DNA of 64,000 nt, from the NCBI RefSeq assembly GCF_001612965.1, contig NZ_BDBL01000001.1, positions 62,001 to 126,000 on the forward strand. The letters are read 5' to 3'. The translations under genes were made by a program, and so were the position numbers. The stretch's first letter is position 1. Each line of letters opens with the position of its first letter. Shown in pieces: positions 50,301 through 62,300 of this stretch. The stretch is from Nocardia kruczakiae NBRC 101016. GTDB lineage: Bacteria; Actinomycetota; Actinomycetes; Mycobacteriales; Mycobacteriaceae. A model generated the notes under the pieces. It did not search any database, was not told the DNA's origin, and saw only the letters and a program-made list of their open reading frames with translations.

Positions 50301-53300
50301 GAGCTGTTCGGCCAACGTGACCTCGCCCTTGGCTCCGCCGAGCTGGGCGAGGTCGCTGCTCATGATCTCCTTCAGCATGCGGGGGGTGATCGGAACCCCG
50401 CTGGCGAGCCAGGCGTCGACCGCGATGGACAGCTGTTCGACCTCGGCGAGTCCGGTGAGGAAACCCGCGGGCCAGCGTGCCGCGTCTCTCTCTGCCACAT
50501 CCGGAACCCGAGCTAATACAGCCGCTCGGCGGGGTGCCAATTCCTCGAATTCGGCTCGTATGTCGCGCAACCGGTCCCGGAGTTCGCGTCGCCGCGCCGG
50601 CGACAGGGGCATGTGATTGCGCCGGTAGATGTCGGCCAGCAGGTCCGCCAGGTCGCTTTCGCTCCGCTCGGCCCTTCTACGAGTCTTGTCGAGCCACTGG
50701 GTCGTAATTTTCGCAGCGACGTCTGCGACCAGTGCGTGGGCCTTCTCTGTCCGTATAAAAGAATCGGCTGACAGCTGGGCCAGCACACCCGCGACGTTTT
50801 CCGGGAAGCCGAGGTCTGTCGACGAGTTGTGCTTGTTCAGCTGGTGATCGCGGTATATGGACGCGGTGGCCGACTGCAGGTATTCGTTGAATATATTGAG
50901 AACGGCGAGTTTCGCCTGTTCGGCCACCGTGGTATCGGAATTGGCGTTCGTGAGGCCGGAGAGCGCCGTCGCCAGCGTGGTCGGCAATCGACTGGGGTCA
51001 CGAGCGAGGTCCTCGGCTGTGGGGCCGGTATATGGGGGCGCCGGCATCGCTCGGCCGGAGGATGCGAGAACTTCGAGCGCCCGAAAAAGCATGAGGCCAT
51101 CGAGCCACCGGATGGTCTGTGCTACGGCTTCACCACTTGCCGAATTCTGCGATCGACCGTTCGTGGTGTTTCTCCGGTGCTGCTGCTCGTAGCGGCGGAC
51201 GATGGCCTGTTTGACCTGCGCCGCGGTCGTCGGATCGACGCCGCTCTCATCGACTCGGGTCAATGTGTCTCGGAGCGCACGCGGTCTGGAGCCTATCGAC
51301 CCGACACCCGGTGTGTTCCCCGGCGGTGTGCGGAAAGCGAAAGGCCCTTCTGCGGCCTGTCCTCGCTTCGTCCACGGTGACGGGGCGATCACAGCCCCGT
51401 CGGCGCGGGTCGCGCCCCCGTAGGGGAGGTCGAGCGCGTCGTCCGGGGATGCCGGATAGCTCTTCGGGGGAGTTCGATATTCGACCCAGACGGTTTTGCC
51501 GTGTCGGGTCACGTCGGTCCCGACGGCGAAAGCCTTGTCTCTCACGATTCGCGCGCCCCGCCCGTGCTCGCCATCGGCACGGATCCCCAGTTCGTTCGGG
51601 TCGGCCCGGGCGGAGTCCAGCGCCGCCAGGTCGATACCGGCCAGGAACGCGTCGACGTCGTCGAGGTCGATGGTGGGTGAGGGAGCCACCTCGTCGGATG
51701 CATCGACGTCGCTCTCGATGCGCCACTTCGGCAATCCGAGTGAGGTGTCGGTGACGCCGATCCGCACGCGGGTGTCGTCCGCCTCGACGGTGACTTCCGC
51801 TCCCCCTTGTTTCGCGTACTGCGCGGAGTTCCCCAGCAATTCCGACAGGGCGAGCACCGCGGCGTCGATTGTCGTCTGGGGCAGCCGGGTGTTGTCCGAC
51901 AGGAATCGGCCGACATCCCCGCGAGCCCGCGCCACGCCCTGCCGAACCTGCCCCCGCTCGAACCTCATCCGCACCGCGGGTTCGGTCGACGCCGATACCG
52001 CCTGGGTCCGGCCGGCAGCGAACCATCGGGTGCGCGACCCGTCGGTGTGCATCCGGAAGCCCCACCGGCCGGACTTGTCCAACAGCGCGGTGACCTTACC
52101 CGCCTCCGTCGGCATCACTTGCCCTGTCGCCTCATCCGGCTCATCACGCACCGGCAAGTTCCGGCTGTGGTCGAGCACCTCGACCCGCACGCTCCCGGTT
52201 CCCTCCTGCCGTACCCGGACTGCGACCGGACCCTCCGCCGTGCGAACCAGAGCATCGAGCATGTGCTCGACCGCGGCGATATCGGCTTCGGCAGTGAGCA
52301 ATTCACGAATGCTCGCGCGCGCTCCTGCCACGGTCGGCGAATCCGTGGCAGGCGGGGTCGGCCGGGCCAGGCCGAGGAAGCGTGCGGCCGCATCGACGAG
52401 ATCTGCGATCTCTTGTGGCGCGTTTGCGCGCGTGGCCAGTCGCCGAAGTTCGTGTAGCTTGTCGTCGCTGTCGGCGGCGCGCCAACCGGGGGCCAATTGC
52501 TCTTGCCCGAGAATCGCGGGGAGATCTGCTTCGAGTTGGCGGGTATCCGCATCCAGCCGGGCGAGTTCTTCCGCGGTGGCGCCATCGCTCATCGCGCGCT
52601 GGGCGCGGTACTCACGGTCGAGAGCTCGTCCCAGCCAGCCGGGAAGTTTCTCGGCTCGGATCCCGGGCCAGTCCTCGTCGTCGAGGAGGCGCAACTCCAT
52701 TTGCACCTGATCGAGGACCTGTAGTAGCGCCCCTCGCAGACCTGTTAGGCGCGGGTCCACGCCGAGTAGCCTCGCGAGATCCACACGCGCACGGTCTGTT
52801 TCGCTCCGTTGCTGTTCTATTTCGATCTCGCGGTCGGTCAGGCGATGTGTATTCGGTTCCGCCGGAACACCGTCCGAGCCCACACCGTCCCGGGGCTCAT
52901 CGGGTTGGTTGTGGAAGAAGACGCCGCCGTGTTGGAAGGGGGTGAGGCGTTGTTGTCTTCTGGGGGTGGGTTCGTGGTCCACGGCGTCGTCGAGTTGTGC
53001 CATGGCGGCGCGGTGTTCGGCGAGGATGATGTCGGCGATGTGGAGCAGGTGTTGTGCGGCGGCGTCGGGGTCGGTGGGTTGTTGTTCTCGCTGGGCGCGG
53101 GCGTGGGCTTTGGCGGCGAGGTCGCGCGCGATGCGCGGGTCACCGAGTTGGGCCATGAGGCGGTGGTAGACCCGGCTGTTCTCGGCCGGGTGCGCGGATT
53201 CGTCCGAAGTCTCGGTGGAGCGGGTGGCGTTCGTTGCAGCGCGCTCCGCCTCGGCAGGTTCGGCCCGCGGCGCGCGGGACAATCGCCCGAGCCACCCGCG

Positions 53301-56300
53301 GCCTCGTGTGATGATTCGGAGGGAGACTCGGCCCCGCCTGACGAGCAGAAGAGCGCTGTACCCCGCGGCGGTGAGCGCGGTGGCGGCCGCGGCTATACCG
53401 GCCATGGCGTCACCGCCCTGGCCTCCGTGCGCGTTCGCCACGGCGGCAGCCCCCAAGAAGCCGAGGGCCGGTCCGCTTCTCAGGAACAGCCGACGCGCTG
53501 ACATCGCTCGGCCTTGAAGGTCCTCGGGGAAGGCGTCTTGTGCGTATTTCGTGACCCGGTTGCCCGCGGCCGCCATCACCATCGCGTCCACGAGCGACGC
53601 GGAGGCGATCACAGCAGGGTCGTTCGTCGATGCCATCAGCGTGAAAAAGCCGGCCATGCTGGCGAGTGCAGCCGGATAGAAAGTGGTGGCGTCGATCCGG
53701 TCGAGCGCTTTCGGCAGGAAGCCGCTGAGTATCCCGCCGACAGCAGGTGCGGTAGCCGCCGCGCTCGTTGCCCAACCCGGCAGGCCCGCGTCGGTCAGAA
53801 CGGTGGCGGTGCGGAGCCCCATCATGGCGAATGCGGCATTGTTGATCGTGGCGAAAGCGGTGTGTCGGGTGAGGAATTTCTCCCGCCGCAGTGCGCGTAC
53901 TCCTTCGCCGATCTCCCGGAAAAGGTTGCGTGGCTCCCTTCGGGCACGAGCGGGGAAAGCGAATCCCCTGACGTTCGCCAGGTTCCCCCAGTAGCTGAGA
54001 GCGTTCAGGCCGAACGAGGCTGCGGGCGCGACGCCGGCCAGCCCCGCGCCCAGTGCTGCGCCGGTGATTCCCGCGGCAGATCCGGTGCTGGTTATCAGGC
54101 GGTTTCCGGAATCGAGCTGTGATTTGGTGAGCAGATTCCGCACTTCGTTGAGGAAGGTGCTCGTATAAAAAGTGGCCGCGGTGGCTTCGACCAGTGTCGC
54201 CGCAGTCAAAGCGGCTCCGAGATGGGAGGCATCGGCCAGCACCAGCCCGGCGGCAGTGGTCGCGGCTGCCGAGCCGACCCACAGGGCGGAATTCACCACC
54301 TTTTCCGGATTCCAGAAGTCGGCTGCGTAGCCGGCCAGCAGTTCGAATGCGCCCGGGACCCAGAGCGCGGCAGCCGCCATGGCGGTCGTCGTCGTCGATT
54401 CCCCGTGGCCCAGCAAGACATAGGTGAGTCCCGAGGACGCTGCGGCGGTACCGATTTGGTTCACGAACTCGCCCGGCAAGAATTTCTCGCCGAACAACAA
54501 CTTCGTGAACGGCTTGTTGACGACGAGCAGTTCGCGTTTCGAAACCGTCGCGTCGTCCTCGGGGGCCGGCGCCGCGGGTTCGCTCGGGTCGTCGTCTGCG
54601 GGCGCGCGGCCGATGCGGCTGGGCGGACCGGCCTCGGCGTCGACATCCCTTTCGGCGGTCGAGGACGCTTGCCGCCACCGTTTACCGTGCGGCCGTGGCG
54701 CAACGGGGTACTCGGCGCGTTCGGCGGCCTCGGGTCGGCCGACGAGTATCCATCCCAGATTGTCGAGGCTGCGGCCCGGCACCCGTTCGGTCTCGTCGGC
54801 CCAGAGATAGTAGGAGGCGTGCGGTTTCACTACGAAGCGGTGGGCCGGCCCGGGGCGTTGCGCGGCGTAGCTGCCACCGGCCGGTACTTCGGTGGTGAGC
54901 AGGGTGGCGCCGAAGATCGCCGCCGCCGGGCTCGTACCCAGTCCCAGGCGCCCCTGCCGGCCCGGTTTGTGGGTACCCAGATTGGCGACGGGATCGGCCT
55001 TTTCGCTCAACACGTACACCGGCACCCCGAACTCGGCGGCATGCGTCATCCGACGGCCCGTTCCCGGGGAACCGGTGAGAATCACCTGATCGACCTCGCC
55101 GGCCAATCGCATATCCTGCGCCGCGTAGCACAGGGTGGTCGAGCCGTAGCTGTGGCCGATGGCGTTGCGCAGCCGCGGCACGGGCACGCCGGTCGGTTGC
55201 TCGGCGTAGAACTCGCGGGTGGCGTTGAAGGCGGTGATGTCGCGGGCCACGATGTCGCCGCCGACTTCGGCCATCTGCGGTGAGGCGACGGACAGATCGA
55301 CCGGGCAGTGATAGCCGATATCGACGATCGCGGCGACCGAAGCGCCGTTCCCGCGCAGCGTGGTGATCTCGTAGAGACTCTGCGCATACTGCGCGCGGTG
55401 GTGCAGTTTCCGCGCCGTCGAACCCAGACCGTTGGTCATCCGGTTCACGATTTCGGCGTGGTCGGCGTCGCCGATGGACAGGATCACGCGGCCGTTGCCG
55501 GCGTGTGCCGTGGCGTCGTAAGCGAGCAGTTGTACCGGCGGGTGTCCGGTGAGGCGCGCGGCATCGGCCTCGATGTCGCGCAGGTGCCGCCGTGTGGCGA
55601 TCAGGTTGCGCAGTTCCTCGAATTCGGCTCCGGTGAGTGTCGGATTGGGAATTCTCGCCCGCAGATCGGTACCGGCGCGGCGCAACAAGGCACGGGCGCG
55701 CGCGATACCCGCGGCGCCCTCGACGACGGCATGCGTGGCGACCTCGGGTCGCCGTTGCAGGAACCGCCGGATATCCCGGGCGATCGAGAGCCGATTCGCC
55801 TTGTCCCGCACCGTGAACGGAATACCGTCGGCGTTGCCGATCGCGTGCGGGTAGGCCCGCAGCAGCGCGTACTGCTGATCGGAGAGTCCGAGTTCGACCT
55901 GGAGCGGCGGCAGGTCCGGGCGGTCGGGCAAGCCGGTGCTCATCGCATGCCACCACGGGGCGACCTTGTCGGTGTGGGCGCGGGAGGCGCCGACGACGTC
56001 GGTGGCGTCGACGTTTTGCAGCAGTGTGCGTTCGTCCGCGCCGGGGCCGAAGTACCCCTGTAGTCCGGTCAGTGCCTCGGCGGCGAGCCGCGTCTCGGAC
56101 AGGGTGGGATCGGTGTCGGCCGGCAGGGGATCCGGTGTGACGGCGGAGTTCGTCGCCGAGGCTTCCCCGGGTGTCGATGTCGGCTTCGCGCCGATCGCAC
56201 CCTGGTCCGGTCGCTCGGTATCCGGCACCTCGTCGGCCGACGAAACGGCGCCCGGGTCGGTGCGGCCGGGATTCTTCTCGCGTCCTGTCTCGTCCGTCGC

Positions 56301-59300
56301 CACGCCCGGTGCGGAGTTACCCTCGGCCACAACGATATTCGAATCTTCCAGCTCGGTGATCTTCCGGATCTTGCGGCGTGCGCTGCCGAGGTGGTCCTCT
56401 ACGGTATGCGGGGCGATACCCAGCTGGGCGGCGATCGCCCGCTTGGACAGATTCTGTTCCGTCAACGCGAGCACCTGAGCCTCGCGATTCGACAGACCCG
56501 CCCGGCGAGCTACGGCCGATGGGTTCGCGACCGGAGAGGCGGTCCGTCGCGGCGGGCCTTTCGCGGCGGGGGAAGCCGATGACGTGTCGTCGAGCAGGCC
56601 CGAGCGACGGGCGATCTCGACGAGCTCGGCGCGACCTTCGCCGTGGAGTTCGCGGGTCACATCGGCCACTCGCGACTTCAATGAGTCCACCGAAATGCCC
56701 AGCTCGGCAGCGATCTCCCGATATGTCAGGTCCTGTGCGAGCAAATGGACGAGTCTTCGTTGGTCCGGCGTCAGACGAAGATCCATGGTCGGTCGGGTGG
56801 ACGGTTTTCCTGTCCGGGTGTGGAGTATCTGCCAGGGCCAGTGGCCGGTGGGCTCCATCGGCAGAGAAGTGGTGACGCCGTGGCGTTCGGCCAGCTGAAT
56901 GGCGAAAGCGCGTGCGGCCGACCATAGTTCGATCGGTTCGGTCATCGGATCCGTGGGAATCTCGCGTGGCACCGCCGAGTCGCGCCGCGCCGGCCAGAAC
57001 CTGTCGAGCCGCAATTGTCGATTGAGGGGGAGTTCGGCGCGTAGGTGGCGCACTTCGTCGGTGGAGACATTCGCCAGTGCCAGCGCGAGCGTGTCGTCAC
57101 CGGACAAGCCGGCGCCGCGCAGCACGAAATCTCGGAGACGACTCAGGAATTCGGCGGCCGGGCGGTGTTCGGCGATCACGTTGCGGGTGACGGAATCAAC
57201 CCATTCCGCCACCGTCGGGCCATTCGTCGCGGCCCCGCGCTCCGCGCGTGCGCACACTTCCGCGACGATCAGCGAACCCGAGGCGGCCCCGACAGTTCTG
57301 GCAGCCAGGTCGAAAATCCTGTCGGCGAAATGGGTTCGGAGTGTCTCGGTGGTGATCGGCCAGTTGTCTCGCGGGGCGACGGTCGGTCGACCTCTGATGA
57401 CGACGGCGAGATAGCCCTCATCGCGTAGTTGCCGGTACGCCCCTCGGACCGTGGACGCCTGTATCTTCTCGGGGGGCAGCCGCTGCATCAGCAGACGGGC
57501 CGAGGGCAGTGCCCGGCCGGCAGCTACGTCGCCCGACAGGATCGCGTGACGCAGCCGATGCACGAGCGTCCGACGCCACTGTGGCTGACCGGCCTCGCGG
57601 CCCGCGGTAGCCTGCTCGACCATCCGCAGAATGCCGGTTATGGCCCGAATATCGGCGCTGCTCGAATCAGGCAGTGCGGCAACGAGTTCCGGCTTCGTAT
57701 ACGTGGCAATGACCGCGTCCTCTCGGGAGTGGACACCGAGCTTGACGAAAATCCGGTTGCGATAGGTCACGGCCGTTTGCCGGGTCGTGTTCAACTCGGC
57801 TGCGATCTGATCGTCGGTGTGACCGGAGATGATCAGGCTGAGGGTCCGGAGTTCCTGTGCGCTGAGAGGTACGGCGGTGCCGCGAACGCGGGAGTGGGAG
57901 GGCCAGTCGTCGGCATTGACATCCAGCCAGCCCGCGCGAATGGCGGCGGCCACCATCCCGGCGCGATCGCCGACTCCGATCCTGCGTCCGAGGGCTTGCA
58001 GGCGCTTGGTCACCGCGTCCTTCCCCACGGGCACACCGCGTAGGGCGGTGAGCGTCTCGGCGATCGCGCGGTTCGACAATCCGGTGGCTACCAGGAACAG
58101 CAGGGTGGACTCGTCGGGGGTTACGGGGGGAGTCCGCTCGGGTACTGCCGGAAGTTCGGTGATGTCCAGCAAGCCGCGGCGGACCGCCTCCGGCACCATC
58201 GACACGCGCTTCGGGACGTCGAGGGTTCGCAGGAGCTGTGAGTAGGTTCTGCGCCCGGTCTCTCGCGACCAGCCGGTCTGTTCGAGGACTCCCGACCACG
58301 ACACGCCACGGGCGATCAGCCTGAGGAGTGTCTGCTGCCGTTCGCGGGAGCGATCGCTGACCGCCTCCGTCCCGTTCGGGGCCAGCAATCCGGCCAGCCG
58401 GCGCAAGGCACCGGCCTCCGCCGTCCGCACGATCTGGGGCGTCACTGTCGAGGCGGCCCAGCCCCGCGCGTTCAGCTCCTCGGACGCCTCGGCGGGCGCC
58501 GAACCCTGCTGGTAGCGCAGCTTCAGGACGCGACGCTGAATAGGGCTCAGGGTGCGGAAGTGCTCGTCGAACTGTGATGGGGTGGCGCGGGAGAACGATT
58601 CGGCGAGGGGGTCCGAGTCGTCGGCATTTTCCAGTTCTCGGTATGCGGAGACCAGTTTGTCGCGCAAATGAACAATGTCCGCTGCCCGATCCGCCGATGC
58701 CGACCCGGGTTGTGTCCCGTCGCCGCCGTCGCGCATGTCCGATTCGTACCGCGCGGCGGCGCGTACCAGATCCTCCGGCATCGGGTAGTCGAGCCAGCGC
58801 GCGGCGATGAGGATGATTCGCTGGTCGGCGGTGATATCGGTGGCCGCTCGGCGCAGTACCTGACTGACCTTCGACTGCGAGGCTCCGGCGACCTTCGCGA
58901 TATCTTTCTGAGCCAGCTTTCCGGTGAATCCGGCTGCCTGCAGGTCGCGGTATCGGGCAGCGGCAGCGGCCAATTCCGGATTCGCATGGTCGTCGGGCCG
59001 ACGGTTGTCGACGCCGGTGTTCGCGAAGTAGCGCGTCAGCGCATCGACGAGGGCGGCGGCATGCGCCGAGTTCGACACGTCGGCCAGCCGTCGCAACTCA
59101 CGCAGGGGATCATCGGCATCCGGGGTGGCGAGCGGCGCCGAGGAATCGGATCCGAACATCCTGTCCAGGCGCCGGGACAGCGCGTCGCTCGTTGTGACGA
59201 ACGCCCGCCGAAGGTGGTCGAGCTGATCCTGCCGGTCCGCCGGAAGGGCATCGGTGCTCGCGGACTTTCTGGTCATCGCCTCGATTCGGTGGTGCAGCTC

Positions 59301-62300
59301 GAGCGACTCCGCGATCCAGGCGATCAACTCCGAGGTGTTCACTGCCACCAGAACGTCGTCGGGGGCCTCGGCGATGCGCTGCCGGATGGCGTCCACGGCG
59401 GAGCGAACCGCTCCCATGACCACGACAGGCACCGGCGCCGAAAGCAATTCGGCCAGGCCTCGCCGGGCGGCCGACCCGACCGCGCGGTCGGCGGTCGGGC
59501 GGGCTCCCACGGGCTCGTCCGGTTGTGTCCCGGGATTCTCCGGGCGGGCCGGCCCGGTCCGGCCGATGGTCTGGAGATGCGACACGGTTCGGTCGAGAAT
59601 CCGGCGGGTGGGACTGTTCTCCGCGAGCTCGTCGGCCAGCGTCACGGCCGACGCCGGGACTTCGATGAGAGTGCGCCGCAGCTGATGTAGCGGTGCCAGG
59701 ATGGCTTTGATCTCCGCGTCCGCGGTGAACCGATTGAGCAGTGCTATACCGGCGTCGAATGCCGCCGAGAGGCGTGTGCGTGCGGTCGTGGATCGGCCGA
59801 GCGAGAGCTCGTACTCGGCGATCGTGATCAAGGTGCGCAGGTAATCCGCCCCGGCCGCGGCGAACTCGTCGAGCGGATCCGCCACACCGGCCCGGTTGAA
59901 CTCCCGCTCGAGACCGGGCAGTGATCGAAGCGCATCGGTGATTCGACCGGGATTGACGAGGTAGACCGCCTCCGCTTCGGCGGCGGACTTGCGTGCACGT
60001 GCCCGGGCCGGTGTTTCCGCCGGTGCCGGTGTTTCCGCCGGTAGGTCCGCGCCGACGTGGTCGACCTCTGTCCGAGGCGCGTCCGGAAGTTCGGCCTGTA
60101 CACCAGCGGCCGCGGCGATCGCCGATCCCAGGTGGCGGGCAGCCGACCACAGCGCCTGCGGCTGGGTGGCAAGGGGATCGACAGGTGCCCGCCCGATACC
60201 GCGGCGGGCAGGATTGAAGGCGGCGATCAGGCGATCGCGGCGATGCGGCGGCAGCGCGTCGAGCGCCCGCCGTACATCGGTCAACCGCGCGTGGTTCCAC
60301 GCCTGCACCATCGGATCCGATTCCGGCAGACCCGCGCCGTTGACGAGCAGTTCACGGATGCGCCACCACATGTCGGCGAATCCGCGCTGTTGTGACAGCA
60401 CGTTGTGGGCGACGAGCTGCACCCACTCGGCCAGGCTTCGGTTTCCGATCCGGGCGATCCGCGCGACGACCGTGGCGCAGATCTCGTCGAGCACGCCGGG
60501 GGTCGCCTGCAGACCGAAACGTGAGGAGACTGTGCGAAGTTCGGTATCGAACTCCGCGCGGACGAGTGCGACCGCCCGATCTCGCGCCCCCTCGTCGATG
60601 TGCGTCCTGATCCTCTCGAGGAGTCGCGCCGAATCGGAACTCGCTGTACCGCTGGCGTTTCCGGCGACAGAAGCCCACGGTGTAGTGGCCGGCGTCGAGT
60701 TGTTGCGCTGCCACGGGGTGGCCCCGATCGCCGTGGCATCGCTGTCTTCGCCGAAGTCCGCGGCGGCAGGGCCGGGCCCGGGGCGAGAGGTACCGCCGCG
60801 GCGCCATGGGGAGTCGGGTCCCCGAGCGGTGTCGGAATCCTGTTGCAGTGCAGGCTTTCCAGCAGGGCCGCCTGGGCGTGAGCCGATCGGCCCGGCGATC
60901 GGTGAAGCGGGCCCGGAGAGTAGTGCGTGCGCCCAGGCCGTCAGTATCGGAACGTCGCCGGGCAGCGGCGTCAGTGCTCCCGCGGTGACAACGGCCGACG
61001 GCAGATCACGAAACCGGGCGTACTGCCGTGCTGCGATCCGGTCGGCGACGACGCCCGTGATGGCAGCGGCGAGAAGCCGGCCGGTGCGGGCGTCGATGGC
61101 ATCGACCGCCTCGGTGAGATGCTCAGCCAGCATCGCGTGGAAACGGTCGCGCAGTGGGCCGTCAGCCGGCAACTCCATGTGCAGCACTCGCGTCTCGTCC
61201 CCGTGCACAGCCAGGACCGTGAGACAGGTGCCCAATGCGGTCTCCAGCCACGGTCGTAGTTCACCGCCGACCGTGTCGGGTAACGCCGCTCGAAGGGACG
61301 CTCGGAGGCGCTCGATCGCCGCGGCGCACGCGGCCTCGAAGCCGATTTCCTTGTCGGAGAACAACTCCTGATAGGTCTCGGCGGACACGCCGGCACGCTG
61401 TCGGACGGCGTCCAGCGATATCTTCGTGTAACCGTAATGGGCGGCGCTCGCGAGCAGCTCGGTCAGAATCCGTTCGCGCTCATCGCGTTTCGCCGGTTCG
61501 GTCGAGCCGCCGTCCTCCGATTGCCGGTGTGGCGGCCGCGTGACGGCGACGGGCTTCACCTCCGGTGAGGTGATACCGATGCGGAGGAGGTCGGCGAGAT
61601 CACGCCGCAGGCGCGGTGCCGCAGCGATGTCACCGGTCGCGGCCCAGTTCGCCAGCAGGCTGTGGACCGCGGCCGCCAGAGCGCGCACACCCTCGACGGA
61701 CATTGCCGGCTCGTCGAGCACCTCCGCCAGAGTGACGGCAATCGAGTTCGTGACGGCCAGCGCGCGGCCGGCACGCTGAACCAGGTCGAGGCCCGATCTC
61801 TCTACCAGGACGACACGTGCGGTGTCCGGTCGAGCGGTCAGGGCACTCACATAGGTGTGCACCACGGTCGCGATGCGGGCGGTGTGGTCGGGCGCCCGAG
61901 CGATACTCACTTCGTCGGCGATCAGTTGCCGCAGATCATCCAGCGCAGCCTTGTGCGCCGCGGTCAGTGCGTTGTAGGCGCGCGGGAAGTTTTCGCCGAA
62001 CTCCTCCGGAGTGACTTCCGCCCGGCGGCAGATTTCGTCGACTGTCGTTGCGGCGAATCCCTGCTCGGCTACCGTCGCCACCGTTGCACCCAGGATGCGG
62101 GCTCGCGAATCATCGTGCCGCGCAAGTCTTGTCCATGGTGCGAACAACCACTCGTCCGGATCCGCCGTGGCGAGGCGGATCGACAGTGGCTCCCAGGACG
62201 GCGCGAATTCGATGCCCTTGCGGTCGATGATCGCACTGCGCACGGCGGGATCGGTTTCCATCGCGTCGGCCACGGCGAGTATCCGCAGGTAGTCTTCTTC

